Assembly: GCA_037043015.1 (NCBI GenBank)
Contig: CM073330.1
Span: 15,332,512-15,396,511 of the forward strand
Source of the DNA: Bryum argenteum
Taxonomy: Eukaryota; Streptophyta; Bryopsida; Bryales; Bryaceae
DNA: 64,000 bases
Reading direction: 5' to 3'
Shown here: piece by piece, positions 22,868-33,366 of the stretch
Position numbering within the stretch: position 1 is the stretch's first letter
Layout: every line of letters starts with the position of its first letter
Notes under the pieces: model-generated
Database searches by the model: none
The model's input: only the letters and a program-made list of their open reading frames with translations
What the model was told of the DNA's origin: nothing
Made by a program: the position numbers and the translations under genes

Positions 22868-23866
22868 GGCTATGCACATACGCTGCCCTAACAACACTCA
22901 ATCACTCTAAACTAGCTTCCCACCACTCAAATAAGCCCCTACAAGTGTGCAAACACACTTGTGCACAAACAAAGCACCATATAGGCCTCTCCAACACTCA
23001 AACAAGCAAGGTGCACTTGCTCCCACTCAAATCAGATCACACTCAAGAAATTTGACCTCCAAATCCTAGATCTAGATCTCTCGTACACTCACAAGGTGTG
23101 GTATGAGCACTTGTGCACTCCCTCCATTAGATCAGCCGTCAATCTAGGTCAACAAAGCTTCTAGACCTTCAAATCACTCATATCTAAGCTTAGGAGTCTC
23201 ACAACACTACTTTAGCACTACAATTGCTCAAATCAGCCCTTAATGTGCACACATGCACACCAAATGCTAGATTCAGCCCTTACAACATCAATGGTGCTCA
23301 TCTAGGTCACAATACTCACTCCTAAGCTCACAATTACTCCCCTAAGTAGGTTTGAGAGCCCTTAATCCAAATCAACACCTACAACATGTAAAAGGGAGAT
23401 ACAACACCACAATGGACACTTCCAAATTTACAAACTCTCCTAAGGTTTCCCTTTACACCTCCAAAGTGCTTGATTGGCATCCAAATGCTCACAACCAACT
23501 CCAAAGGCCTCTTATGCACCTCCAAAGCATATAATCACCTCAAACAAAGGATTTGTGAGCCCTCAATACAAATCAGCACCTACAATGTGCTAGGAGGATT
23601 CAAAATGCAACATTGGACACTTACATGCATCCAATGTCCTCAATACACCTCCTACCACCTCAAAATTGCATGGTTTGCCTCCAAATGCTCCGAATCACCT
23701 CCAATTGCCTCCAAATGGTTCCAAACACCTCCAAATGGCTCCAAGTGCACCTCCAAAGCTCCAAGGACCTCCAAGTAGTGCAAATCAGCCCTACATGTGC
23801 TTGCAACACCTCCAAGACCTCCCAAAGCCTTCAAATGTATTCCCACTCAACCTCACTACAAGAGTA
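22868..23866 (-). repeat. B3 leader with CTCCAAAT-type repeats
   Basis: About 1 kb of untranslated leader between primer site and start codon. It contains AGATCTAGATCTC, repeated CACTCAAATCAGCCC units, and near its 5' end many copies of CTCCAAATGG/CTCCAAGTG (sense: TTGGAGG). The same leader occurs in B1 and B2. Confidence 0.7.
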
Positions 23867-23880
23867 GTGGGCTCATAACC
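23867..23880 (-). other. B3 primer-binding site (one mismatch)
   Basis: The sense strand reads GGTTATGAGCCCAC directly after the 5' LTR. The intact form in other copies is GGTTATGGGCCCAC, which pairs with the anticodon region of plant initiator tRNA-Met. Confidence 0.7.
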
Positions 23881-24190
23881 TATTGAAGCTGAATAGAGAG
23901 AGAGAAGGAATACAAACAATCAAAGCTTACAAAAAAGTAGAACAATGAATGCTTAAATGAGATACATACTCAATCCCTGCCCTTGCTTATATATCCATAG
24001 GTAGGCACATGGTGCTACAATCAATATGGGATAACCGAGAGGCTAAGGCCTCTCTCCACTCTCTAAGGCTCTTTGGACCAGCCCTCTTCACACACTCTAG
24101 AGGACTAAGACCTAGCCTCTATACCTCACATAAATACACTCTAATAACTATTAGATGCTCTTATAACTACGAGCAATCTAATCTTCAACA
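23881..24190 (-). repeat. B3 5' LTR
   Basis: 310 bp, in minus orientation TATTGAAGCTGAATAG to TCTTCAACA. It is close to the 3' LTR at 20548-20856, with a handful of differences by eye, so the insertion is fairly young and younger than its host B0. Confidence 0.85.
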
Positions 24191-24435
24191 AAAAGGAGGC
24201 TCCACCATCTGGTGCAAGTGAGAAGGATAAGAAAGACCATAAAAGAAGGACGAAGAAGGCCATGTCAATGATAGAGCTTAACCTAGCTGATGGCCAACTC
24301 TCCCACATCTAGAGTTGTAAGGGTCCATCGGAAGCATGGAAGGTTATTTGCAATATCCATGAGACTAAGAGTTTGTTGAACATACTTTTTCTGAGGCACA
24401 GATTCTTCACAATCAAGATGGAAGAAGGGGATGAC
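24191..24435 (+). pseudogene. B0 gag, middle part
   Basis: It continues B0 gag after the B3 insertion. Degenerate versions of the QLAHIKSCK, PAEAW...ICNIHETKSL and LRHRFFTIKMEEGDD segments are legible. There are several frame breaks. It ends at the N gap. Confidence 0.6.
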
Positions 24436-24535
24436 NNNNNNNNNNNNNNNNNNNNNNNNNNNNNNNNNNNNNNNNNNNNNNNNNNNNNNNNNNNNNNNNN
24501 NNNNNNNNNNNNNNNNNNNNNNNNNNNNNNNNNNN
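24436..24535. other. Assembly gap, exactly 100 N
   Basis: One hundred N bases in a row, a conventional filler for a gap of unknown size. Gag lies on the left and integrase on the right, so the true content is unknown. Confidence 1.
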
Positions 24536-26581
24536 CAACTATCAACACCCTGACCACACCACAACAAAATGGAGGGCGGAGCGTGCAAACCTCTTCAATC
24601 TTGTGGAGATGGCAAGGAGCATGCTACACCACCAAAACCTCAACAAGAACCTTTAGGCTCGGAAGCGGTGGTTAAGCCTCTTGTGTACACACGCTGAAAT
24701 AGGTGCCCAACAAGCCAATCACCTTGTTGGTAAGACATCCATGAAGAGGCATGGAGTGGTAGGAGGCCTTCGATCGCACACATGCGTGTCCCACATCTTG
24801 TATTGCTTATGCAAAGGTGCCCGATGAGAAGAGGACTAAACTTGATGCAAAGTGTACAAGGTGTTTGTTCCTTTGTTATTGTGAAGGCACCAAGGCATAT
24901 AGGTTGATGTGTTTGGAGACTAAGAAGATCCTCAAGTGTCGTGATGTGGTGTTTGCGGAGGACGCTGGCCCATTTTGCTTCCTGCGGATGCAAATGTGGA
25001 GATGCATCCAAGTGGGAGTTTGGAGCCACTTGACACGGTGATTGTAGTGGATGCACCTCCAATTTCAGCAAGTTGCTCGAGAAGTTGAAGAAGAGCAACA
25101 AGACAAACAAGAAGAGGAGGTTGTGGAGGAGAGGCAACCACAAGATGAGGAGATTGGAGAGGGGCCGAATACAAGGTTCAAGGTGCCTTGATGTTGTTGA
25201 TGTGGGAGAAGCGAGCCCCTTCCTCCATCTTGATTGGATGAACCACATTCTCCCACCAAGAAGAGGATGTTAGAACGTGCAAATGTGGCTTGTTTTTGAT
25301 GATCCTTTAATGCTTTGGGTGATGCTTTGCAAAGTGTAGATGCAAGCAAGTGGGAGTTGGCCATGCAAGAGGAGTATGCATCTCTAATGGCCAATGGCAC
25401 ATGGGAGTTGGCCCCATTACCAAAGTCCGCAAAAGTGTTGGTTGTAAGTGGGTGTTTAGAACCAAGAGGGATGCACAAGGCAACAACAATCGTTACAACA
25501 AGTCCACGCTTGGTGGCAAGGGTTCATCTTAAACTCAAGTGGAGGGTGTTGATTTCCATTGAGACTTTTTGCACCCTTACACTCTCAAGTTTACCACCAT
25601 ACGATGCATGTTGGCGATTGGGGCAACACCAATGGACTTGGAGATTACCACCTAAATGGATGTCAAATCAGGCGTTCTTGAATGGTGAGTTGGAGGAGGA
25701 CATCTACATGGACCAGCCCCCTTGGCTTTGTGGAGGAGGGCACCCAATCAGATTGTTCAAGCTATTTGACCTCCAAATACTAGATCTAAATCTCTCCAAC
25801 AATCTAAAGGGTAAATGGTACCAAAGGATTGACTTGTTCTTCACGAAAGAAGGCTTTTCACAAAACAATGCGGATCACTCCTTGTAACAAGCAAACAAGG
25901 GAGTTCTTGTTGATTGTGATCATCTATGTTGACGATTTGATTATCTTCTAGTGATAGATCATTAGACTATTTGGTTGAAGGCCAAGCTTGAGAAGGAGTT
26001 TGAGATGATTTGATCTTGGGCACTCAAATCAGTTTTGCCTTGGTGTTGCATTTGAGCACTCTCTACACTAGATCAGCCTTCAATATAGTCAATCACCATG
26101 AGCCTTCAAATCACTCAAAACTAAGGAGGTGTCTCAAATCACCACTTTCAACACAATGGAGGAATCAAGCCCATTGGCACCCCTCCAAATGTAAAGATTC
26201 ATTATTCAATCGGATGAGGAGTTCAGGAGGTTGAAGAGATGAAGGCCATTCCAAAAGCTCAAAACCGGTGGGGTCGTTGATTTGGTAGCCAACAATGCAA
26301 AGGGCTGACCTTGCATTTAGAATCACTCTACCTAAGGTGAGCCAATTCACAATACTCCAATCCTCAACATTGGATGGCACCTCCAAAGCATCTTGAATTG
26401 CCTCCAAGGCACCAATTGATTACAAAGTGTGCCAAACAGGTAAAGACCTTGAGTTGAAGGGGTATTGTGATGCAGATCCAAATGGGTGATGTGAATGAGC
26501 TCCAAAGATCCAAATGGTTGTATGTGATCTTTGTAGGAGATGGCGCAATCTCAAAACTCCAAATGCGAGAAACAACGTTAA
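24536..26581 (+). pseudogene. B5 pol, patchwork of sense pol and antisense gag/leader
   Basis: In sense order one can read the integrase end (PDEKRTKLDA, about 24820), the linker, the RT start (DASKWELAMQEEYASLMANGTWEL, 25340), RT body and RNase H (TGYV-like, 26470-26550). Stretches of antisense family-B gag (25183-25233) and antisense leader (25742-25815, 26030-26130, 26240-26580) are spliced into it base block by base block, at nearly the spacing they have in B2. No reading frame survives. This is more like a hybrid consensus than real DNA. It ends where the A2 LTR begins. Confidence 0.6.
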
Positions 26582-26825
26582 TATTGAGATTGAAGGGAAA
26601 AACTTTACTTAGATGGTATTGGACAACATCAGCCATGCATGGGCTGAATACAAGTAGGAGGAAGCCTCCTCTACTTGTTTCCTAACCATGTGGGATAACT
26701 CACCACTATGGGCTGCCTTTGACTACAAGCAATACCTAATGGAGTCTACGAACTAACTAAGCGTGTAGTTCTACTCCTAAACTCCAAGTACACTATCTAC
26801 TCCAATAGGTACATGTTTCTCAACA
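26582..26825 (-). repeat. A2 3' LTR
   Basis: 244 bp, in minus orientation TATTGAGATTGAAGG to TTTCTCAACA. Inside it lies CTCCCACTTTGCTAGTGGG, the reverse complement of the purine-rich tract CACTAGCAAAGTGGGAG that primes plus-strand synthesis. Confidence 0.9.
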
Positions 26826-26836
26826 CTCCCACTTTG

Positions 26837-27328
26837 CTAGTGGGCAAAGGCACTAAGCCCCGTCTTCTCAATCAAGATCAAGTGTTGTGACTTTCCAAGG
26901 GACTTGGTTAGCACATCAGCAACCATAGCTTGGGTAGGCACATACTTGAGCTCAATCACTTTATCCTCCACTTGCTCACGAATAAAATGATGTTGCACAT
27001 CAATATGCTTGGTTCGTGAGTGGTGTGTAGGATTCTTGGCCAAGGCAATAGCTCCTTGGTTGTCACACAAAACTTGTGTGCCGCCTTGTTGAATAAAGCC
27101 AACATCAGCCAAGAGTTGCCTCAACCAAATGGCTTCCTTGGTACATTGGCTCATGGCCATGTATTCAGCCTCCGTTGTAGAGAGTGCTATGGTGGTTTGC
27201 CTCTTAGAGTTCCACGAAATGGCACCCACTCCAAGCATAAAAACATAACCGGTGGTGGATCTCCTATCTCCTTCATCACCGCCCAATCGCATCACAATAG
27301 CCACGTAGCAACAAATTTGCACCTCCAA
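26837..27328 (-). pseudogene. A2 RNase H
   Basis: This segment reads [25 protein letters not shown], then [25 protein letters not shown] and [21 protein letters not shown], the copia RNase H domain with its conserved TEAEY and DNQ motifs. It is one frame away from the RT segment (break near 27285, at YCDA/DWAGDEG). RNase H would remove the RNA template during cDNA synthesis. Confidence 0.8.
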
Positions 27329-28805
27329 GTTGCAACTCTAGCTTAAGTGTACCTTGGAGGTACCTCATCACCCTCTTCACCGCTGCCCAATGCATTGGGC
27401 CATACTTGGACATGTGTTGACTCACAACACTCACGGGAAAGGCCAAATCGGGCCTTGTAGCCACCATGGCATACATGAGGCACCCAACCGCAGCCTTGTA
27501 TGGCACACTTGCCATTTCAGCCTTCACCTCTTCAAAATCAGCCTCCGTGAGCTTGGGCAACTTCACATGAGTGTCAAGTGGTGTACCTATGGCCTTGCAC
27601 TCCTCCATCTTGAACCTCTTGAGAATCTCCTCAAGGTACTTGTGTTGACTCATGGTGATGGTGCGGGCAGCCCTATCCCTCTTGAACTCCACTCCAAGGC
27701 AATAGCTTAGCTCTCCCAAATCCGTCATCTCATACTCCTCCTTGAGCATAGCCTTCACCTCCAACATCTTGGTCATGCTACTTGCAAGGAGGATCAAATC
27801 ATCCACATACAAGACAACAATCACAAGAAACTCACTACTTTGCATGATATACAAAGAGTGATCAGCGTGGCCTCTTTGGAAGCCTTTCCTCACAAACATG
27901 GCATCAATATCTTGATACCATGCCCTCCCGGATTGCTTCAAACCGGGAAGTGCCTTCTTCAACTTGCACTTGAGATGCTCCTTGCCTTGTTGCACAAATC
28001 CTTGGGGTTGATCCATGTAGATGACCTCCTCCAACTTGGGGTTGAGGAAGGCGGTCTTCACATCCATGTTGTGCATCTCAAGGTCCATGGCTGCCCCAAT
28101 GCTCACAACACACCGAATTGTGTTGAATTTTGCAACGGGGGCAAATGTCTCATTGAAATCCACCCCCTCCACTTGGGTGAACCCCCGTGCAACCAGCCTT
28201 GCTTTATACCTCACCACATGCCCCAAAGCATCCCTTTTGGTGGAGAAAACCCACTTACAACCCACACTTGATCTATTGGGAGGAAGGGGTGCAAGCTCCC
28301 AAGTGCCCTTGTGAATGAGGGCCTTGTACTCTTCTTCCATAGCCACCTCCCACTTGCTTGCATCTTCACAATTCAGCACCTCTCCAAGTGTAGATGGGTC
28401 TCCAAGAAAAGCCACATTTGTTTGATCTTCATGTGGTGGAGGAAGAATGTGGTTCATCCACCAATCCCCAAGTGGCTTGCGAGTCCTTGTGGGGTATCTT
28501 GGCTCCTCATGGGGCTCCTCACGTGGCTCTTCCAAGGGCTGGTCCTTCTCTTGCTCCTTTGGTGAGCAAGTAGTTGATATCTTCTTCTTGCGCTGAATAG
28601 TAACCACCTCTCTCCTTGGGTTCCTCCAAATCTTCTTCATCTTCATCTCCTCTTCTTCAATGTCAACTCTTGGAGTTGAGCCCACACTTTGGGCTGGTCC
28701 TCCACTTCTCCCACTTGGGCTCACCTCCAAGTGCTTAAAATCAGCTCCTCCATCTTCCAAAAATGTCACATCCCTACACTTGATGATGGCCTTGGTGTCC
28801 CACAC
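27276..28805 (-). pseudogene. A2 reverse transcriptase (509-residue open segment)
   Basis: The segment opens in the integrase C-terminus (TKAIIKCRDVTFLEDGG), passes an acidic Glu-rich linker, then the RT domain: WEVAMEEEYKAL, NRSSVGCKWVF, RLVARGFTQVEGVDFNETFAPV, TAFLNPKLEEVIYMDQPQGF, and the catalytic YVDD at 27798-27809. The thumb/connection (LGELSYCLGVEFKRD) follows. It is the longest intact RT stretch among the family-A copies. A frameshift at the end breaks the link to RNase H. Confidence 0.85.
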
Positions 28806-28986
28806 GCATCAGCCTATAGGCCTTGGTTCCCTCACAATACCCAAGAAAGAGACACTTGATGCCCTTGGCATCCAACTTGGTCCTCTTTGCATTTGGAACC
28901 AACGCATACGCAATGCAACAAAAAAAACACGCATATGAGAGACATGGGGCCTCACTCCACTCCAAGCTTCTTGAGGTGTCTTGTTA

Positions 28987-30160
28987 CTACCAATGCTTGA
29001 GTGGGCGGCGGTTCCTTGTGTACACCGCATTACTCACGGCCTCACCCCATAGCTCATACTTGAGCCCTTGGCCATGAATCATGGCCCTTGCCATCTCCAC
29101 AATGGTGCGGTTTGCACGCTCCGCAACACCATTTTGTTGAGGCGTGTAAGGGGCTGATGTGTGGTGCTCAATGCCATGGGCTTTGAGGAAGTTCTCAAAT
29201 GCCTTGGACACATACTCCCCTCCATTATCCGACCGCAGCACCTTCACCTTGCAATCAGATTGCGCCTCCACAAGCGCCTTCCAAGTCTCAAAATGCCCAA
29301 ACACCTCACTCTTGGACTTGAGCATGTACACCCATATCTTGCGTGTGAAATCATCTATAAAGGTGACAAAATACCTTGCTCCTCCAATGGAAGTGGTCTT
29401 CATTGGCCCGCACACGTCCGAATGCACCAACTCCAATTTCTTGGTGGCCCTTGTTGCTCCTTGTTGCTTGGGGAAGGGCTGCCTTGCTTGCTTGCCCTCA
29501 ATGCACCCCTTGCAAGCCAAGGAACTCCAATCATGCTTGCAAGAAGAGAGGTCCAGCCCCTTCACAATGTGTTGGAGGCCCTTCAAGCTCTTCAAATTCA
29601 AGTGCCCAAGCCTCCTATGCCAAAGATTCACAAGCTCTTCATGGGCTGATCCATGAGCCACACAAGCAAATGAACTCCCATTCACCTTGGTGAATTTGAG
29701 AAGGTACAAATTGCCCTCACGAGGGGCTGATGCAATCAACATACCACTTGGTGACCTCACAACACACCCCACAGTGTTGAATTGCACCTTCAAACCTCCC
29801 AAAGCCAATTTGCTTACCGAAAGCAAGTTGGCATGCAACTTGGGCACATGGAGCACCTCACGAATGGTGATCCTCTTAGGCTTCCCCTTGTCTTGCACCT
29901 CCACATGCACCTCCCCTATGCCAAGTGCCTCCACCATGGCATTGTCTCCCATGTAAATCTTCTTCCCCGTAACGGATTGATAGGTGTGAAAGGCATCTCG
30001 ATGGCTGGTCATGTGTTGTGTGGCCCCGAATCGACAATCCAAGTGAACATGTTGGCCTTCTCTCTCCTCCTCCATGTGTAGCAAAGGCGAAATCCTCCTC
30101 ATCCTCCACTTTGGACGCTTGATGTGCGCTCTCTCCTTGCCTTGGGCTTGGTTGGCCCTA
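28987..30160 (-). pseudogene. A2 protease, GAG-pre-integrase and integrase
   Basis: After a short out-of-frame stretch the segment regains frame at GATQHMTSH (just after the protease DSG). It then runs through LHVPKLHANLLSVSKLA, LWHRRLGHLNLKSLKGL, the integrase zinc site region, HSDVCGPMKT, VTFIDDFTRKIWVYM, LRSDNGGEYVSKAF and PYTPQQNGVAERANRT. A frameshift at about 28990 (RNRRP against RNRCPTQAL) breaks the end, which continues in another frame at 28774-28965 (AYALVPNAKRTKLDA). Confidence 0.8.
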
Positions 30161-30868
30161 CAAAACTTGGCAATGTGGCCCGGTTTGCTTGAAGCATGTT
30201 CTTGTCTGTTTAAATGTCTTGGTGTTGCCTCCCTTGCCGAATCTTGACACAAGGACTGATCCCTCTCCTTGGGGCTCATTCTCCTTGTGCTTGGTGACCT
30301 CATGCATCAAACGCGCCGTGACAAACTCCAAGGTCAGCTCCTTCATTGGCCTTGTCTCCAAAGCCGTGATAAGGAACTCAAAAGATGGTGGCAAGCTCTC
30401 CAACAATGTCATGACGACATCACCTTCCGTAACGGGTGCCTCCAAGCAAGCTAATTCAGATGCCAATGCCTTGATCTTGTTGACATGATCCAACAAGTCA
30501 TCCTCCTCTTGCATCTTGGTAGTGAAGAATCGTCGCCGTAGAAATAAGATGTTCGAGAGACTCTTGGTCTCATGGATATTGCAAAGCGTACTCCACGCTT
30601 CCGCTGGTGTTTTGCAATGGCGGATGTGTGCAATTTGCTGATCCGCAAGATTGGTGACGATGAGAGCAAAGGCCTTCTTCTCCCTTCTCTCAAACGCCTT
30701 CTTGGTCTTGAAATCAGCATCTTCACTTGGAGGCTCCTCACTCCCATCCGCCACATCCCACAAGTCCTTCTCCGCAAGAATCATCTCCATTTTGAACTTC
30801 CACATGCCAAAGTTGACGCCGTTGAACTTGTCGATGATGCGCACGCCATCTCCTTCACTTGCAGCCAT
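30158..30868 (-). pseudogene. A2 gag
   Basis: From ATG 30868 (MAASEGDG) the frame shows the copia gag domain: KFNGVNFGMWKFKMEMILAE, DLWDVADG, LADQQIAHIRHCKTPAEAW, and FFTTKMQEEDDLLDHVNKIK. It ends in CFKQTG: the zinc knuckle CFKCGKPGHIAKFC has lost a few bases, which shifts the frame. The upstream in-frame codons from 30898 have no ATG, so I place the start at 30868. Confidence 0.8.
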
Positions 30869-31974
30869 GTTGAAGTAGCTCCCACTTGATGGCAGCACCT
30901 AAGGAGGGTAGAGGAGTTGACAAACTCAACTCAACCTCCCTACAAGCCCTAAAACAAAGGCAATGGGCTGAAATTCGCCAACCAGCCCTTACAAGGAGCT
31001 CTCAACCCAATGGACCACAATGAAACAACTCCCTCAAGTAGATCAGCACACTTAGCACCAAATCAGACCCTAATCTTGCTCACAACACCCACATGGGCTG
31101 CCTACGCAAGAAGCTCTTCAATTCAGCCACTAACTTCACTCAAATTGTGCAATGCACACCTCAAGGAGCTAAGATACTCCCAATCAACCCTTGCAAGGGA
31201 TCCAAATGAGTAAATGACTCTAATTTGCTCACAATCACTCCACAAAGCTCACAAGGGCTGAATTCAGCCCTAATGGACACTCAAACTTGCCCTAATCACT
31301 CACACAAGTGTAATCAGCTCTCTTGCAATCGCAAATGCAAGAAGCTCGCCTCACTCACTCAAAAGGGTGCAAATCAGCCCTCTCCAACTCACCAATGCAC
31401 TCACTTCATCAAATCAGATCTAGATCTAGATCTAGATCTCTCTCCAACTCTCCAATGCTCAAAAGTTCCACATTCACTCACAAGAGCACAAATCAGCCCT
31501 TGATCAACTCAACAATGCACAAATGTGCAACATTCTCTCACAAGAGCTCAAATCAGCACTCTAATGAATGGCAAACTCTTCATTCAACTCAAAGATGCTC
31601 CCAATGCACTCTAAAACACTCTCACAAGATTGCAATTGCCTCAATTGCAATCCCTAATGCACCCAAGTGCACAATCAGCCCTAATTGGCTCCCAATGTGC
31701 AAATCTAAGCACAAACTCAATCAAAGAGTATGCAACCAGCCCTAACAAGGTGTGATCTCTCTCAAAACACAACCTCACACTCAAATGCACTCAACAACTC
31801 CAACTTCAGCCAACAAACTCCAAAGAAAATGCACTTCAAGACTTCTCCTTTGGAAATGGACTTACACCAATTGGTTTGAAGGTGCACACATGTAAACAAG
31901 GCTGGTTTTGTCCACAAGCTCCACGATCCTCTCCAAATGATCTGAATTTCTCCTTCAAGCGCACCACGACGTGC
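30869..31974 (-). repeat. A2 leader with GGGCTGAT and AGATCT repeats
   Basis: About 1.1 kb of untranslated leader. In sense it contains many spaced copies of AGGGCTGATTTG and TTGTGAGTGA, and four tandem AGATCT units (31416-31439), a self-complementary hexamer array. The same arrangement occurs in A1, A3, A5 and A6. Confidence 0.75.
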
Positions 31975-31988
31975 GTGGGCCCATAACC
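31975..31988 (-). other. A2 primer-binding site (half tRNA-iMet type)
   Basis: Sense GGTTATGGGCCCAC begins at the base next to the 5' LTR. It complements the anticodon stem-loop region of plant initiator tRNA-Met rather than its 3' end, as in Drosophila copia. Confidence 0.8.
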
Positions 31989-32232
31989 TATTGAGATTGA
32001 AGGGAAAAACTTTACTTAGATGGTATTGGATAACATCAGCCATGCATGGGCTGAATACAAGTAGGAGGAAGCCTCCTCTACTTGTTTCCTAACCATGTGG
32101 GATAACTCACCACTATGGGCTGCCTTTGACTACAAGCAACACCTAATGGAGTCTACGAACTAACTAAGCGTGTAGTTCTACTCCTAAACTCCAAGTACAC
32201 TATCTACTCCAATAGGTACATGTTTCTCAACA
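31989..32232 (-). repeat. A2 5' LTR
   Basis: 244 bp, in minus orientation TATTGAGATTGAAGG to TTTCTCAACA, flanked on the left by the primer site and on the right by B5 RNase H sequence. Confidence 0.9.
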
Positions 32233-32617
32233 ACCCACAATAGCGGTGTCTACTACGGAAGCGGAATACATGGCAAGGAGCCATTGCTTAAAGGAGGCAT
32301 TGTGGCTGCGGCAACTATTGGAGGATGTTGGGTTTGTGCAGAGGGGAGCCACGAGCATCATGTGCGACAACCAAGGGTGTATTGCTCTTGCAAAGGATCC
32401 GAAGCACCACTCTCGCACGAAGCACATTGATGTGCAACACCATTTCATTCGAGAGAAGTTGGAGGATGGAGAGGTGAGCTTGTGGTATTGCTCAACAGAG
32501 GATATGGTGGCTGATGTGTTGACCAAGGCGCTTGCAAAGGTGAGGCACGAGAAGCTTACGAAGGCGATGGGATTGCGAGGTGGTAACTACTCGCAAAGTG
32601 GGAGTGTTGAAGAATAG
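32233..32617 (+). pseudogene. B5 RNase H C-terminal part
   Basis: It continues the family-B element interrupted by A2: the open segment from 32246 reads [52 protein letters not shown] and ends at a stop inside the 3' LTR. Unlike the stretch left of A2 it is clean and in frame, which again suggests the left part is an assembly product. Confidence 0.8.
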
Positions 32618-32987
32618 ATTGCTCGTAGTTTATAAGAGCAATTAGTACTTGTTAGAGTATATATATATGGAAGCTTATACTTAGTATTCTAGAGTGTGAA
32701 AAGGGGCTGGTCGTAAGAGCAATAGTAAGGGGAGAGAAGACCAGCCCACTTTGTTGACTATAGGAGGCAAGTAGGTGGTGGCAAAGACTAAAGGGGCACA
32801 CATGTGAACCATGTGGGCCAAAGGCACTTGGAAAATGTACAAGAAGGCACTAGGAAGGTGCCAATAAGGATGTATAAGTAAAGGCCTTTGTTAGAAGGCA
32901 ATATCTCATTTCAAGCATTCATTGCTCTACTTGTTTGTAAGCTTTGAGTGTGTTGTATTCTCTCTCTTCCTCTATTGAATCTCAATA
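32605..32987 (+). repeat. B5 3' LTR, long variant (383 bp)
   Basis: It starts TGTTGAAGAATAGATTGCTCGTAG after GCAAAGTGGGAG and ends TTGAATCTCAATA. The first 50 bp and the last 90 bp match family B. The middle (ATATATATGGAAGC ... GGGGCACACATGTGAACC) does not, and makes it about 70 bp longer than other B LTRs. It ends against family-A leader sequence (CTTACACCAATTGG), so B5 had inserted into an A element. Confidence 0.75.
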
Positions 32988-33115
32988 CTTACACCAATTG
33001 GTTTGAAGGTGCACACATGTAAACAAGGCTGGTTTTGTCCACAAGCTCCACGATCTTCTCCAAATGATCTGAATTTCTCCTTCAAGCGCACCACGACGTG
33101 CGTGGGTCCATAACC
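32988..33115 (-). repeat. Family-A leader fragment with primer site
   Basis: It matches the 5' end of the A leader (ACCAATTGGTTTGAAGG ... CACCACGACGTGCGTGGG). It ends GTGGGTCCATAACC, a primer site with one mismatch, next to the LTR at 33116. It is the 5' end of a minus-strand A element split by B5. Confidence 0.75.
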
Positions 33116-33360
33116 TATTGAGATTGAAGGGAAAAACTTTACTTAGATGGTATTGGATACATCAGCCAAGCATGGGCTGAACATAAGTAGGAGGAAGCCT
33201 CTCCTAGTGCTCACCTAACCATGTGGTATAACTAAACACTGTGGGCTGCCTTTTACTACAAGCAACACTTAAAGGAGTCTAAGAACTAACTAAGTGTGTA
33301 GTTCTACTCGTAACACTCCATGTACACTAATTTCTCCATTAGGTACATGTTTCCTCAACA
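33116..33360 (-). repeat. Family-A LTR (first of a tandem pair)
   Basis: 245 bp, in minus orientation TATTGAGATTGAAGG to TTCCTCAACA. It is more diverged than the A1 and A2 LTRs (for example AGCATGGGCTGAACATAAG, CTCCTAGTGCTCACC). It is separated from the next LTR by only six bases, ATAACC. Confidence 0.85.
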
Positions 33361-33366
33361 ATAACC

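Larger units (their letters stand above)
20548..24190 (-). mobile_element. B3: internally deleted family-B copia element
   Basis: Minus-strand element of 3.64 kb with LTRs at 20548-20856 and 23881-24190. The flanks AAGAG and AAAAG may be a worn 5-bp target duplication, since the two sides join within B0 gag. Between the LTRs are a leader, a start codon fused almost directly to the zinc knuckle, protease, GAG-pre-integrase and most of integrase, then a linker joined to the last part of RNase H. The gag core and nearly all of the reverse transcriptase are missing, so it is non-autonomous. Confidence 0.8.
19579..24435 (+). mobile_element. B0: old, fragmented family-B Ty1/copia element
   Basis: Plus-strand copia element with 5' LTR 19579-19822, a primer site (GCTTATGGGCCCAC, 19823-19836), a leader with GTAGTGAGGTTG and TTGGAGGC repeats, and gag from 20413. 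It is interrupted by B3 (20548-24190), resumes at 24191 in gag, and is cut by the N gap at 24436. Sequence just after the gap is integrase of the same family, but whether it is the same copy is unknown. Substitutions and stops mark it as older than its insert. Confidence 0.7.
26582..32232 (-). mobile_element. A2: full-length family-A Ty1/copia element
   Basis: A 5.65-kb minus-strand element with 244-bp LTRs at both ends, a perfect primer site, a 1.1-kb leader, and gag, protease, integrase, RT and RNase H all present. It lies in the RNase H region of a plus-strand B element: TGGCGCAATCTC to the left, CACAATAGCGGTGTCTAC to the right. No clean target duplication is visible, because the left flank is in the patchwork zone. 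The LTRs differ at only a few positions (for example GGACAAC/GGATAAC and AATACC/AACACC), so the insertion is young. Confidence 0.88.

Noticed and set aside
27354..28565. Long open frames on the plus strand opposite A2 pol (and similar antisense frames at 33573-34410, 36104-36894, 38856-39548, 48018-48928)
   Set aside because: They lie antisense to recognised gag, integrase and RT frames and have shadow-type composition (Leu/His/Pro-rich with no domain). They exist only because the sense codons avoid certain triplets.
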